Assembly: GCA_938048445.1 (NCBI GenBank)
Contig: CALIVE010000048.1
Coordinates: forward strand, 1 to 14,726
Source of the DNA: Minisyncoccota bacterium
GTDB lineage: Bacteria > Patescibacteriota > Minisyncoccia > UBA6257 > HR35
DNA length: 14,726 bases
Direction: 5' to 3'
The notes beneath the pieces were generated by a model. It was not told the origin of the DNA. It did not search any database and was given only the letters and a program-made list of their open reading frames with translations. Of this stretch, positions 7,671 to 14,697 are shown in pieces (positions within the stretch are counted from its first letter, which is position 1; each line of letters starts with the position of its first letter). The position numbers and the translations under genes were made by a program.

Positions 7671-7889
7671 TCAGATATAAATTCTTATTAGAGAAATCAA
7701 TAAAAATAAGACAGCTATTACCCAAGTTATGATAAAAATATACTTTTCAAGCCCCCTTCTTTGGAAAAAAGGTAAAGATCCAGAAAAACCAAATAAACTT
7801 CCATAACTTCCACCTCTTTGTTGCAAAATTATAAGAGTTATTAAAATAATGGCTAAAATAATTATTAAAATATCAAGAAGAAAAGCCAT
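7671..7889 (-). CDS. secG: Protein translocase subunit SecG
   Basis: A 72-residue inner-membrane protein with two transmembrane helices (~3-22 and ~49-69) joined by the SecG loop: ILQQRGGSYGSLFGFSG followed by FFQRRGLEKYIF. The QxxGG...G-x-F and RRG-x-E motifs are the family signature. SecG assists SecYEG-driven export of unfolded proteins. Its length is normal. It starts four bases after the uvrC stop and ends just before the solute-binding protein start, so the three are probably co-transcribed. It is the only gene in the window ending in TGA. No Shine-Dalgarno: the ATG follows TAAAATAAAAAA. Confidence 0.95.
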   Translation of the reverse strand: MAFLLDILIIILAIILITLIILQQRGGSYGSLFGFSGSLPFFQRRGLEKYIFIITWVIAVLFLLISLIRIYI

Positions 7890-7893
7890 TTTT

Positions 7894-9150
7894 TTATTTT
7901 AATTTTCTCTCCTTTAATTGACGATGATATTTAATTACCGCCCTATGAGCAATTTTGTCGATTGATTTAATAAAACTTCTTAAATTATAAGGTAAATCTT
8001 CTAATTTTAAAGGATCCTTTTGTAGATTATAAAATAGTAATTGGTTTGGCTTAGCATAAGCTATCACTTTTATTTTATCTTCTACACCTGCTTCTTTTAA
8101 AGCTTCTATAGCAAATTTTAGTTGGGTTTTGCCACCATCTATTAAAATTAAATCTGGTGTCCCCCATTCTGGATGATTAAATCTTCTTTTTAAAACCTCA
8201 TAAATCATTCTTGGATCATCTGGTTTTATAATTGTTTTAATCCTAAATTTCCTTAAATTAGACTTATCATATTTTCCTTCTTTAAAAACTACTCTTATAC
8301 CAACTTTTTCTTTCCCACTATGATGGGAAATATCATAAGCTTCAATAAAATAAGGGATTTTATCCAAATGTAAAAGATCCTTTAAATCCTTTAAGACTTT
8401 CAAAATATTTATCTTCTCCTCTTCTTTATTAAAGGATTTGATTAAATTCGTTTGTTCTAAAATTTTATTAATTGCTATAATTTGATTTTTAATTCTTGAA
8501 GCCTTTTCAATCTCATCTTTTAATAAAAAGTTTTTTAATTCTTTCAAGAGTTTCTTTTTAATTGTCTTTAAATTTCCGCTTAATATTTCTTTTATCTTCC
8601 TAATATTTTCTGAATATAAATCTTTATCTCCAATTTCATTTTTTTTGCAACACCAACCATAACATAATCCAAGATGAGCATTTAAACAAGTAGATAAATG
8701 AGGTTTAAGGCATGTGCAAAATGGTATCTCCTGTCTAATGATTTTTAATATTTTTTTCAAAGCTTGTCCTTCAGTAAATGGACCTATAAATTCAGCAGTG
8801 TATTTATGTGGTTGATGGGTAACAAAAATTTTTGGATAAATTTCCTTGGTAAACCCAACATAAAAATATTGAGTATCATCTCTTAAAAGTTGGTTAAATA
8901 AAGGATCAAATTTTTTTATAAGCTCCGCTTCTTTTAACAAAGCTTCAGCTTCAGAATCTAAGACAATGTATTCTATGTCGGAAGCTGTTTCTAAAAGTTT
9001 TTGAATTTTAGGATTTTTGCTTCGAAAATGTTGTCTTATCCTTTCTTTGAGGTTAACTGCTTTACCAACATATAAAACATTTCCCTTTTTGTCTTTAAAT
9101 AAATAAACTCCTTTTTTTGTTGGAATATTTTTTAAAACACTTTCTTCCAT
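7894..9150 (-). CDS. uvrC: UvrC excinuclease subunit, short form lacking C-terminal HhH
   Basis: Nuclease of UvrABC nucleotide excision repair, making the cuts either side of a DNA lesion. Domains in order: GIY-YIG nuclease (GVY 14-16... YVG 27-29, E75 region), a cysteine-rich segment (Cys 145, 147, 155, 163, 167, 168) matching the iron-sulfur cluster region of UvrC, a UVR helix pair (~198-232) that contacts UvrB, and the RNase H-like endonuclease domain with YDISHHSG (272-279), the LILIDGGKTQL Asp (D338) and the AHRAVIKYHR His (H402). Both nuclease sites are therefore intact. The protein stops at 418 residues against roughly 600 in typical UvrC: the C-terminal tandem helix-hairpin-helix DNA-binding domain is absent. 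The ending is natural, with secG four bases later and no remnant in another frame that I can see. Its ATG is 29 bases from the divergent rnpB; a weak -10 (TAAAAT, 9173-9168 minus) may serve it. Confidence 0.94.
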   Translation of the reverse strand: MEESVLKNIPTKKGVYLFKDKKGNVLYVGKAVNLKERIRQHFRSKNPKIQKLLETASDIEYIVLDSEAEALLKEAELIKKFDPLFNQLLRDDTQYFYVGFTKEIYPKIFVTHQPHKYTAEFIGPFTEGQALKKILKIIRQEIPFCTCLKPHLSTCLNAHLGLCYGWCCKKNEIGDKDLYSENIRKIKEILSGNLKTIKKKLLKELKNFLLKDEIEKASRIKNQIIAINKILEQTNLIKSFNKEEEKINILKVLKDLKDLLHLDKIPYFIEAYDISHHSGKEKVGIRVVFKEGKYDKSNLRKFRIKTIIKPDDPRMIYEVLKRRFNHPEWGTPDLILIDGGKTQLKFAIEALKEAGVEDKIKVIAYAKPNQLLFYNLQKDPLKLEDLPYNLRSFIKSIDKIAHRAVIKYHRQLKERKLK

Positions 9151-9163
9151 CTTTAAAATCGTA

Positions 9164-9169
9164 TATAAT
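9164..9169 (+). promoter_or_regulatory. Predicted -10 box of rnpB
   Basis: A perfect TATAAT with a start expected at about 9176-9179, which agrees with the 5' base of the P1 helix of RNase P RNA (9179). The -35 position near 9141-9146 (TTTCTT) is a weak match and lies inside the uvrC start region. Confidence 0.6.
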
Positions 9170-9178
9170 TTTATTTAA

Positions 9179-9535
9179 GGGGTAAAACGGGCAGTCGCCT
9201 GTAATCAAATTACAGGAGGAAAGTCCGGACACCCATCAAGGAAGCCTGGGAAACCCAGGAAGGCTGTAAAGCCTTAGGAAGTCCACAGAGACAATTCTAG
9301 CCTGTTAAACAGGCAAAAGGTGAAAAGCAGGGGGGTGTCAAAATATTCTTATTTTGGCTACCTCCTGATCCTGAAGAGTAATCTTCAGGATTGGGCTTCC
9401 TCTTCCGGGTGCGAGGTTGTGCCATAAGGTTTTTACCTTATGGAAACCGCTTATCCCCTGTGGCAACACAGGGGTTAGATAAATGACTGCCACCCTCTGG
9501 GGACAGAATCCGGCTTATAGTTTTACCTCTTTTTA
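9179..9535 (+). ncRNA. rnpB: RNase P RNA, bacterial class A
   Basis: Catalytic RNA that removes tRNA 5' leaders. The 5' and 3' ends form a 10-bp P1 helix (9179-9188 with 9520-9529, one G-U). The universally conserved P4 strands are present: GAGGAAAGTCCGGAC at 9216-9230 and ACAGAATCCGGCTTATAG at 9503-9520. CCACAGAGACA (9283-9293) and the GGGTGCGAGG region (~9406-9415), which holds the GGT that binds the tRNA CCA end, are both recognisable. Clear hairpins include P3 (9198-9216, 8 bp, loop CAA), a 10-bp stem with GTAA tetraloop (9368-9391), a 9-bp stem at 9422-9443 and an 8-bp stem with GCAA tetraloop (9455-9474). GNRA loops and this order fit class A. A T5 run (9530-9534) follows P1, but it is not preceded by a standalone terminator stem. 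Much more GC-rich than the flanking genes. Confidence 0.97.
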
Positions 9536-9538
9536 TTT

Positions 9539-9544
9539 TATAAT
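9539..9544 (+). promoter_or_regulatory. Possible -10 box of the ndk cluster
   Basis: A perfect TATAAT between the end of rnpB and ndk, which would give a leader of about 12 bases before the ATG at 9563. No -35 is recognisable because that position falls in the conserved 3' end of RNase P RNA. The box may be chance in AT-rich DNA, with ndk read through from rnpB instead. Confidence 0.35.
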
Positions 9545-9562
9545 TAAAAAAATTTTAAGACA

Positions 9563-10156
9563 ATGGACAATTTAGGAAAAATTTATTCAAAAATTAAAAA
9601 AGAAAGAACTTTAGTTTTATTAAAACCAGATGCAGTTAGGCGCCGTCTTATAGGAGAGATAATAAAAAGATTTGAAAATAGTGGTTTAAAAATAATTGGT
9701 TTAGGAATTGTTTGGCCTAAAAAAAGTATAATGGAAAGACATTATCCTAAAAGGAAAGAATGGGTTGAAAACCTTGGAAAGGGTTTTTTAGAAATCTATA
9801 ACGAATACAATATAAAGGTAGACTTAAAAAAAGATTTTAAAGTGAATAATGTTTATGAATTAGGTCTAAAAGTAAGAGAGTGGATAATTGATTATATGTG
9901 CTCTGGCCCAATTATTAAAATAGCTTTAGAGGGACCAAAAGCAATATCTGTTGTTAGAAAATTAGTTGGTTCAACTATACCTTATAATTCACCTCCAGGC
10001 ACAATTAGAGGGGATTTTTCAATTGATAATCCTGCTATTGCTAATTTTGAAAAAAGAGCCATCCAAAATTTAGTCCATGCTTCAGGTAATGAAAAAGAAG
10101 CAGAATATGAAATAAATCTTTGGTTTAAAAAAGACGAATTAGTTGAGTATGAGTAA
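9563..10156 (+). CDS. ndk: Nucleoside diphosphate kinase with internal insertion
   Basis: Transfers the terminal phosphate of ATP to nucleoside diphosphates through a phosphohistidine. At 197 residues it is longer than the usual ~140. The family core is plain: RTLVLLKPDAV (15-25, K21), HYPKRK (60-65, Y61), YMCSGPIIKIALEG (111-124), the RKLVG-S-T and PGTIRGDF stretches (132-152, R149) and NLVHASGNEKEAEYEI (169-184) with the catalytic His 172. The extra length is an N-terminal tail of about 13 residues and an insertion of about 45 residues (~66-110) between HY and YMCSGP. The insertion is charged and probably helical (GFLEIYNEYNIKVDLKK). It sits where other NDKs have a short loop next to the nucleotide-binding helices. 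It heads the plus-strand cluster, with 21 bases to rpmF. Confidence 0.96.
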   Translation: MDNLGKIYSKIKKERTLVLLKPDAVRRRLIGEIIKRFENSGLKIIGLGIVWPKKSIMERHYPKRKEWVENLGKGFLEIYNEYNIKVDLKKDFKVNNVYELGLKVREWIIDYMCSGPIIKIALEGPKAISVVRKLVGSTIPYNSPPGTIRGDFSIDNPAIANFEKRAIQNLVHASGNEKEAEYEINLWFKKDELVEYE

Positions 10157-10177
10157 AATTAGTTAAAATAATAAATA

Positions 10178-10387
10178 ATGGTAGTCCCAGCAAAAAGACT
10201 TTCAAGATCTCGTTCAAGAAAAAGAAGATTTCAGAAAGAGATTTTAAAATTACCTCAATTAGTTAAATGTAAGAATTGTCAAGAATTAACTTTACCACAT
10301 CGAGTTTGTCTTCATTGCGGATTTTATAAAGGAAGGAAATACTTAAAAACTTTAACTGAGAAGAAAGCTGAAAAAAGCAAAAAGTAG
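10178..10387 (+). CDS. rpmF: Large ribosomal subunit protein bL32
   Basis: A 69-residue basic protein of the 50S subunit. The N-terminus VVPAKRLSRSRSRKRR is the bL32 signature (VPKxRxSxSRxxxRR). It is followed by a zinc ribbon with Cys 31, 34, 44 and 47 (CKNC...CLHCGFYKGRKY). Its length is normal, with a lysine-rich tail. It starts at an ATG preceded by TTAAAATAATAAATA with no Shine-Dalgarno, 21 bases after ndk, and ends six bases before nusB. Confidence 0.96.
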   Translation: MVVPAKRLSRSRSRKRRFQKEILKLPQLVKCKNCQELTLPHRVCLHCGFYKGRKYLKTLTEKKAEKSKK

Positions 10388-10393
10388 ATTTAA

Positions 10394-10828
10394 ATGGCTA
10401 CAAGGCACCTTTCAAGGATAATAGTTATGCAAAGTTTATATGAGTGGGCTTTTAATGATTATCAACCGGATAAATGGCAAGAGATTTTTGAAAGAAATTT
10501 AAAAGAATTTGGGCAAGATATCGATGAGCCTGAATTTGGTAGAAATTTAATGAAAGGTATTATCGAAAATCTTTCTACTATAGATGATATTATCAAAAAC
10601 TCTGTAAGATCAATTCCCTTTGAGCAAATGCCCTTACTTGAAAAAAGTATTTTAAGATTGACTACTTATGAACTCTTGAATGAATCTGAAGCAGTGCCAG
10701 CAAAAGTAGCTATTAATGAGGCTATTGAATTAGCTAAAAATTTTGGAACCAATGCAACAGCCAAATTTATTAATGGCGTTTTAGGCACTATTTATGAAAA
10801 TATTACTAAGCTTAAGTCTTCAAAATAA
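10394..10828 (+). CDS. nusB: Transcription antitermination factor NusB
   Basis: A 144-residue all-helical RNA-binding protein that, with S10/NusE, binds boxA in ribosomal RNA leaders and promotes antitermination. The N-terminal segment RHLSRIIVMQSLYEW (4-18) is the family's R-x-A-R-x-x-x-x-Q-x-L-Y/F-x-W signature. The middle FEQMPLLEKSILRLTTYELL (76-95) and the closing AINEAIELAKNFGTNATAKFINGVLG (~104-129) match the conserved C-terminal half. Its length is typical. The stop TAA shares its last base with the rnc ATG (TAATG), so the two are probably translationally coupled. Confidence 0.95.
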   Translation: MATRHLSRIIVMQSLYEWAFNDYQPDKWQEIFERNLKEFGQDIDEPEFGRNLMKGIIENLSTIDDIIKNSVRSIPFEQMPLLEKSILRLTTYELLNESEAVPAKVAINEAIELAKNFGTNATAKFINGVLGTIYENITKLKSSK

Positions 10829-11541
10829 TGACAAAAACCAATTGGCAAGAACATCTTGATAAAGCTATTACAATTCTTCTTTCGAAATTAAAAATTTCGA
10901 TAACTAATAAATTGTTATTTTACGAAGCATTAACTCATAAAAGTTTTCTTTATTTTCATCCCGATTATCCTTATGGCTACAATGAAAGATTAGAATTTTT
11001 AGGCGATGCTATTTTAGAATTTGTTGTTTCGGAATATCTTTTTAAAAAATATCCAAATTTTAAAGAAGGACAATTAACTCTTATTCGAGCTAGTTTAATA
11101 AACAGAGAAAAACTTTTAGAAATTGCTGAAAAACTCGAACTTGAAAAATTAATTTTAAAAGGACCTAATATTGATGAAAAAGGGTTAAAAAAAGTTTTAA
11201 GCGATGCTGTTGAAGCATTAATTGGAGCTCTTTATTTAAATTCAGGTCTCGAATTCGTGAAAAAATTTATCGAAGATTTTCTACTGCAATATGTCGATGA
11301 AATTGTTGAGAAGGGTCTTTACAAAGATCCTAAAAGTCTTCTTCAAGAAATTTTTCAAGATAGATTTAAAACTTTACCTAAATATACTGTTTTAAAAGAA
11401 GAAGGACCATCTCACCAAAAAAAATTTATTGTTGGTTTGTTTTTAGAGGATAAATTGATAAGTGTCGGTGAAGGAAGCAATAAGCAAGAAGCTGAAACTC
11501 AAGCTGCTGCTAAAGCATTAAAAAAAATTCAATTAAAGTAA
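10828..11541 (+). CDS. rnc: Ribonuclease III
   Basis: Double-strand-specific endoribonuclease that processes ribosomal RNA precursors and other duplex RNAs. The 237-residue protein has the N-terminal nuclease domain (~1-160) with the signature ERLEFLGDAILE (53-64; E53, E56, D60) and DAVEALIGALYLNSG (126-140; D126, E129), the metal-binding set of bacterial RNase III. The double-stranded RNA-binding domain follows (~167-236): DPKSLLQEIFQ, the strand PKYTVLKEEGPSHQKKFIVG, and EAETQAAAKALKK. It is complete and of normal size. The start overlaps the nusB stop in TAATG. The nusB-rnc pairing beside rnpB puts three parts of RNA maturation together. Confidence 0.97.
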   Translation: MTKTNWQEHLDKAITILLSKLKISITNKLLFYEALTHKSFLYFHPDYPYGYNERLEFLGDAILEFVVSEYLFKKYPNFKEGQLTLIRASLINREKLLEIAEKLELEKLILKGPNIDEKGLKKVLSDAVEALIGALYLNSGLEFVKKFIEDFLLQYVDEIVEKGLYKDPKSLLQEIFQDRFKTLPKYTVLKEEGPSHQKKFIVGLFLEDKLISVGEGSNKQEAETQAAAKALKKIQLK

Positions 11542-11563
11542 ATTTCGAGTAAAATTTAATATA

Positions 11564-12538
11564 ATGAAAGTTTATTGTATAGGAAGCGCAACCTTAGATA
11601 TATTTTTTATTTATGAAAATCTTGACTTTTTAAAAAATCCAAAATTAATTTCTGAGAAAAATCAAGTTCCTGAGATATTCATTGATCTTGGCGGAGGAGG
11701 TTTAAATTCTGCTTTTAATTTTAAAAATTTAAATTTAGAAACTCAGGCAATTATTAAATTAGGTAAAGATTTCATAGGAAGAATAATCGAGGAAAAAATT
11801 AAAATAAAAAAGATACCAGCAAAGATAATTAGAACAAATGGGTTTTCAACTTTTTCAGTAATATTTTTAAATAAAAACACCGGAGAGAAGAAAATTTTTG
11901 TTTATAGAGGAGATGAAATTTTCAATGAAAGAGATATTCCAATCTTTTCTAACTCAGCTTATTTTTTAATAACAGGAAGCACTAGTTTAAATATCTGGCT
12001 TAACATTGTTAAAAAATTAAGAAAGAAGGATAATTTTATAGGCATTATTCCTTCAAGAAATTTTCTTTCTAAAAAAATTGCCAAAGATGTTTTAAATTAC
12101 GTTGATTTTGTAAGCCTTAATGAAGAAGAAGCTAAATTATTCTTAGGTAAAAACGAAAAAAAAGTTTCTAAAGAAGATTTATGCCAATCTTTAAAAAAAA
12201 TATTGCCTAATCCGATATTTAAAGTAGTAACATTTGCCGAAGAAGGAGCTTGTTTGATTTATGGAAATAAAATATATTTTGTTGAAGCTTTCAAAAGATT
12301 CAAAACTATTGATACAACTGGCGCTGGTGATTGCTTTACTAGTACACTTTTTGCTTTTCTTGTAAAATATTTGAACAAAATTGATGAAATAAAAATAAAA
12401 TATGCACTTAAATTTGCTTCAATTAATTCAGCTCATAATTTAAAAGAGATAGGCGCTCAAACTGGCATTTTGAAAGAAAAAGATTTATTAAAATATAAAA
12501 ATTACAATTTAAAAGTATTGGTAAAAAATATTTTATAA
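11564..12538 (+). CDS. PfkB-family carbohydrate or nucleoside kinase
   Basis: A 324-residue ribokinase-fold kinase. The N-terminal strand MKVYCIGSATLDIF is the family opener. The glycine-rich substrate box is DLGGGGLNSAFNFKNL (41-56), and the C-terminal signature DTTGAGDCFTSTLFAF (250-265) carries the anion hole and catalytic base D256. LNEEEAKLFLG (185-195) matches the conserved N-x-x-E region. The substrate cannot be decided: fructose or fructose-6-phosphate, ribose and adenosine kinases share these boxes. Compact genomes often use PfkB enzymes for nucleoside or sugar salvage. It lies 22 bases after rnc. The sequence TATAAT overlaps its ATG (11560-11565), but it is too close to be its promoter. 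Confidence 0.9.
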   Translation: MKVYCIGSATLDIFFIYENLDFLKNPKLISEKNQVPEIFIDLGGGGLNSAFNFKNLNLETQAIIKLGKDFIGRIIEEKIKIKKIPAKIIRTNGFSTFSVIFLNKNTGEKKIFVYRGDEIFNERDIPIFSNSAYFLITGSTSLNIWLNIVKKLRKKDNFIGIIPSRNFLSKKIAKDVLNYVDFVSLNEEEAKLFLGKNEKKVSKEDLCQSLKKILPNPIFKVVTFAEEGACLIYGNKIYFVEAFKRFKTIDTTGAGDCFTSTLFAFLVKYLNKIDEIKIKYALKFASINSAHNLKEIGAQTGILKEKDLLKYKNYNLKVLVKNIL

Positions 12539-12548
12539 TTTTAAAATA

Positions 12549-13097
12549 ATGATTAAGATTCAAAAAAGAGATTTAAATAAAAAAGCTGAGGAATATAGAA
12601 AAGAGGGTTTTATTCCAGGTGTTTTATATGGGCCAGAAATTGGTAACTTTCCTGTTTTTATTTCCGAAAAAGATTTTCTTAAGAATTTAAACCAAATTCA
12701 CCACAGGTTTGAATTCGAGTTTGAAGGAAGGACTTTATTAGGAATTATTCAAGAAATCCAAAAGGATCCATTAACCTTAAGGCCTATCCATTTCGATGTT
12801 TATGTTCCTGAAATTTCAAGGATTATAACAACTGCTATTCCAATAATTATTAAAGGAGAAGAAGAAATAATAAGAAAAGGCTATGCAGTTAATAAATTAT
12901 TAAATGAAATTGAAGCTGAAGGATTAGTTGAAAAATTACCAGAAAATATTGTAATTGATGTTTCAAATCTGGAATTAGGTGAATCAATTTATGTAGAGGA
13001 TATTCAACCTAAGGACAATTCTTTTAAAATCATTACCCACCCTGAGACTCCAATTGTAACAATCGTAGAAGTTGTTTCAGAAGCAACAGAAGAGTAA
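12549..13097 (+). CDS. rplY: Large ribosomal subunit protein bL25, CTC type
   Basis: 5S rRNA-binding protein of the 50S subunit. The 182-residue protein has the two-domain CTC/TL5 architecture. The N-terminal 5S-binding domain (~1-88) contains RKEGFIPGVLYGPE (17-30) and the strand-loop ending PLTLRPIHFDVYVP. The C-terminal beta domain (~89-175) contains PIIIKGEEEIIRKGYAVNKLLNEIEAEGLVEKLP and the IVIDVSNLELGESIYVEDI box. The E. coli form has only the first domain; the long form is common in other bacteria. It starts 10 bases after the kinase stop at an ATG in TTTTAAAATAATG, with no Shine-Dalgarno. Confidence 0.95.
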   Translation: MIKIQKRDLNKKAEEYRKEGFIPGVLYGPEIGNFPVFISEKDFLKNLNQIHHRFEFEFEGRTLLGIIQEIQKDPLTLRPIHFDVYVPEISRIITTAIPIIIKGEEEIIRKGYAVNKLLNEIEAEGLVEKLPENIVIDVSNLELGESIYVEDIQPKDNSFKIITHPETPIVTIVEVVSEATEE

Positions 13098-13107
13098 AAA
13101 TTTATAA

Positions 13108-14595
13108 ATGAGTTCTAAGATTATCAAAGATATCAAAAAATTCGAATATAAATCTGAAATAAGAAAGAAAAAAATATTTTTATTTCAGTTTAAAGAAATT
13201 GTTGTTTCTAAGATATTAGTTATAGCTTTGATGGGAATATTTTTTCTAATTGAATCTAAAGCAGCAGCTCCTATTCATAATGAATTTAGAATTCAAGTTA
13301 ACCCTTCTCTTTTGGCACAAAACACTTCAGAAATTCAACAGTTGAAACAGAAATTACAGAGCGAACTTAATCAAATTTTAAAAGAAATAGAAAACTATAA
13401 GGCAGAAATTAAAAAATTGTCTGTTCAAAAAAGAAATCTTCAGCAAGAAATTCAATATTTAATAGCACAAATTAACAAAACTGAATTAGAAATAAAAGCT
13501 CTTCGATATGAAATTAATGCTTTAAATAAAAGAATTAACGATACTCTTAAGGCAATAAAAAATACAGAAAATAAAATAGAAAATTCAAAGCAAAATTTAA
13601 TTGCAACTACAAGAACTTACTATAATCTTTCTCGAAAGTCTTTTTTTGAAGTAATTTTAGCAGAACAAAACATTTCTGATTATTTTTCGAATATTGTTTA
13701 TTTAAATAAGCTTCAAGAATCCATCAATAATCAAATAGATGAATTAAAAAAATTGGTAAAGGAATTGAATTATCAAAAACAAAAATTGGAAGATGCTCTT
13801 CAAGAACAAGAAAATCTTTTAGTTTTAACCGAAGTAAAAAAGAAAGAATTGGCTGAGCTTCAACAGGAGAAAAATGAGCTTTTAAAATTAACTCAAGGTC
13901 AAGAAAGAAAATATCAAAAATTATTAACTGAAAAAGAAAAAAGAGCAGCGGAAATAAGAGCCCAACTATTTCGTTTAGCTGGTGGTGTTTCTCCTATTAG
14001 CTTTGGTGAAGCTTTAAAATACGCAGAATTAGTTGCAAAATTTACAGGAGTAAGGCCAGCATTTTTATTAGCAGTTTTAAAGCAAGAATCTGATATTGGA
14101 AGAAATGTAGGTCAATGTTATCTAAAAGATCCAGAAACAGGAGCAGGAATAAATATTAAGACAGGCGCCAAACTTGATAGAGTTATGCATCCTACTCGAG
14201 ATGTACCAGTATTTTTAAGGATAACTAAAAAATTAGGTCTTGATCCTTACTCAACTCCAGTTTCCTGTCCTTTAAGTTTTGGGTGGGGAGGAGCAATGGG
14301 ACCTGCCCAATTTATTCCTTCTACCTGGGCAGCATATGAGGATAAAGTAAGAAAAATTGTTGGTGAGGAGCCAAACCCTTGGAATATTTATCATGCCTTT
14401 GTCGCTGCTGGAATTAAATTAGCTGAAGCAGGAGCTAATCTTAGAGATTATAATTCTGAATGGAAAGCAGCAATGATTTATTTTGCTGGAAGTAATTGGT
14501 CTAATCCAGCCTATCGATTTTATGGCGATTCAGTGATGGCTATTGCTGAAAGATTTGAAGAGGATATTAAAATCATTAAAGAAGCAGGTGGTTAA
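13108..14595 (+). CDS. Coiled-coil protein with C-terminal MltB-like lytic transglycosylase domain
   Basis: A 495-residue envelope protein. A basic N-terminus with one hydrophobic helix (~32-50, ending ESKAAAP) acts as signal or membrane anchor. A long coiled coil (~73-290) rich in Gln, Glu, Lys and Leu resembles the EnvC/PcsB/CwlO type, with a break around 174-200. The C-terminal domain (~295-490) is a peptidoglycan lytic transglycosylase of the MltB-like type: FLLAVLKQESDIGRNVG carries the catalytic Glu (E327), GGAMGPAQFIPSTWAAY (394-410) is the substrate-groove motif, and AAMIYFAGSNW (454-464) completes the fold. Coiled coils on wall hydrolases usually place or restrain the enzyme, for example through division machinery. 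The pairing suggests a septal or envelope-remodelling role, which is inferred. It starts 10 bases after rplY and ends the cluster, with a promoter for the next gene immediately behind. Confidence 0.92.
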   Translation: MSSKIIKDIKKFEYKSEIRKKKIFLFQFKEIVVSKILVIALMGIFFLIESKAAAPIHNEFRIQVNPSLLAQNTSEIQQLKQKLQSELNQILKEIENYKAEIKKLSVQKRNLQQEIQYLIAQINKTELEIKALRYEINALNKRINDTLKAIKNTENKIENSKQNLIATTRTYYNLSRKSFFEVILAEQNISDYFSNIVYLNKLQESINNQIDELKKLVKELNYQKQKLEDALQEQENLLVLTEVKKKELAELQQEKNELLKLTQGQERKYQKLLTEKEKRAAEIRAQLFRLAGGVSPISFGEALKYAELVAKFTGVRPAFLLAVLKQESDIGRNVGQCYLKDPETGAGINIKTGAKLDRVMHPTRDVPVFLRITKKLGLDPYSTPVSCPLSFGWGGAMGPAQFIPSTWAAYEDKVRKIVGEEPNPWNIYHAFVAAGIKLAEAGANLRDYNSEWKAAMIYFAGSNWSNPAYRFYGDSVMAIAERFEEDIKIIKEAGG

Positions 14596-14599
14596 AGTC

Positions 14600-14628
14600 T
14601 TGATTTTTGCATATTCTTTTGCTATAAT
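14600..14628 (+). promoter_or_regulatory. Strong predicted sigma-70 promoter for the downstream gene
   Basis: TTGATT at 14600-14605, a 17-base spacer and a perfect TATAAT at 14623-14628, with TG one base before the -10 (extended -10). It is the best-formed promoter in the window. The start is expected at about 14634-14637. Confidence 0.75.
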
Positions 14629-14633
14629 ATTAA

Positions 14634-14656
14634 AAGATGGGTTAAAAGCCCATTTT
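14634..14656 (+). promoter_or_regulatory. Hairpin at the predicted transcript 5' end
   Basis: An 8-bp stem, AAGATGGG with CCCATTTT (one G-U), closing a 7-base loop TTAAAAG. It starts where the promoter at 14600-14628 should begin transcription, so it would form a 5'-terminal stem in the leader. It could also act as a weak terminator for the upstream cluster, since the 3' arm ends in four T bases, but no long T run follows. Confidence 0.45.
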
Positions 14657-14697
14657 AAATTTTAATTAAAGGTCGTAATTAATTTATATTTTAAAAA

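Noticed and set aside
7671..7673. TGA as glycine codon (SR1/Gracilibacteria code)
   Set aside because: TGA occurs only as the secG terminator and at no internal position of the other genes; reading through would run into the next gene.
7666..7725. Upstream ATG that would lengthen the solute-binding protein by 20 residues
   Set aside because: It would overlap the end of secG by 55 bases, and the extra residues break the KRR-plus-hydrophobic leader; the ATG at 7665 fits better.
9198..9474. Several strong inverted repeats that look like terminators or repeat elements
   Set aside because: They are helices of RNase P RNA, in the expected order between its conserved P4 strands.
11560..11565. TATAAT overlapping the kinase start codon
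   Set aside because: A promoter there would begin transcription inside the gene; it is chance in AT-rich sequence.
14642..14697. Riboswitch or T-box in the last leader
   Set aside because: Only one short stem is present and no conserved T-box or riboswitch core is recognisable.
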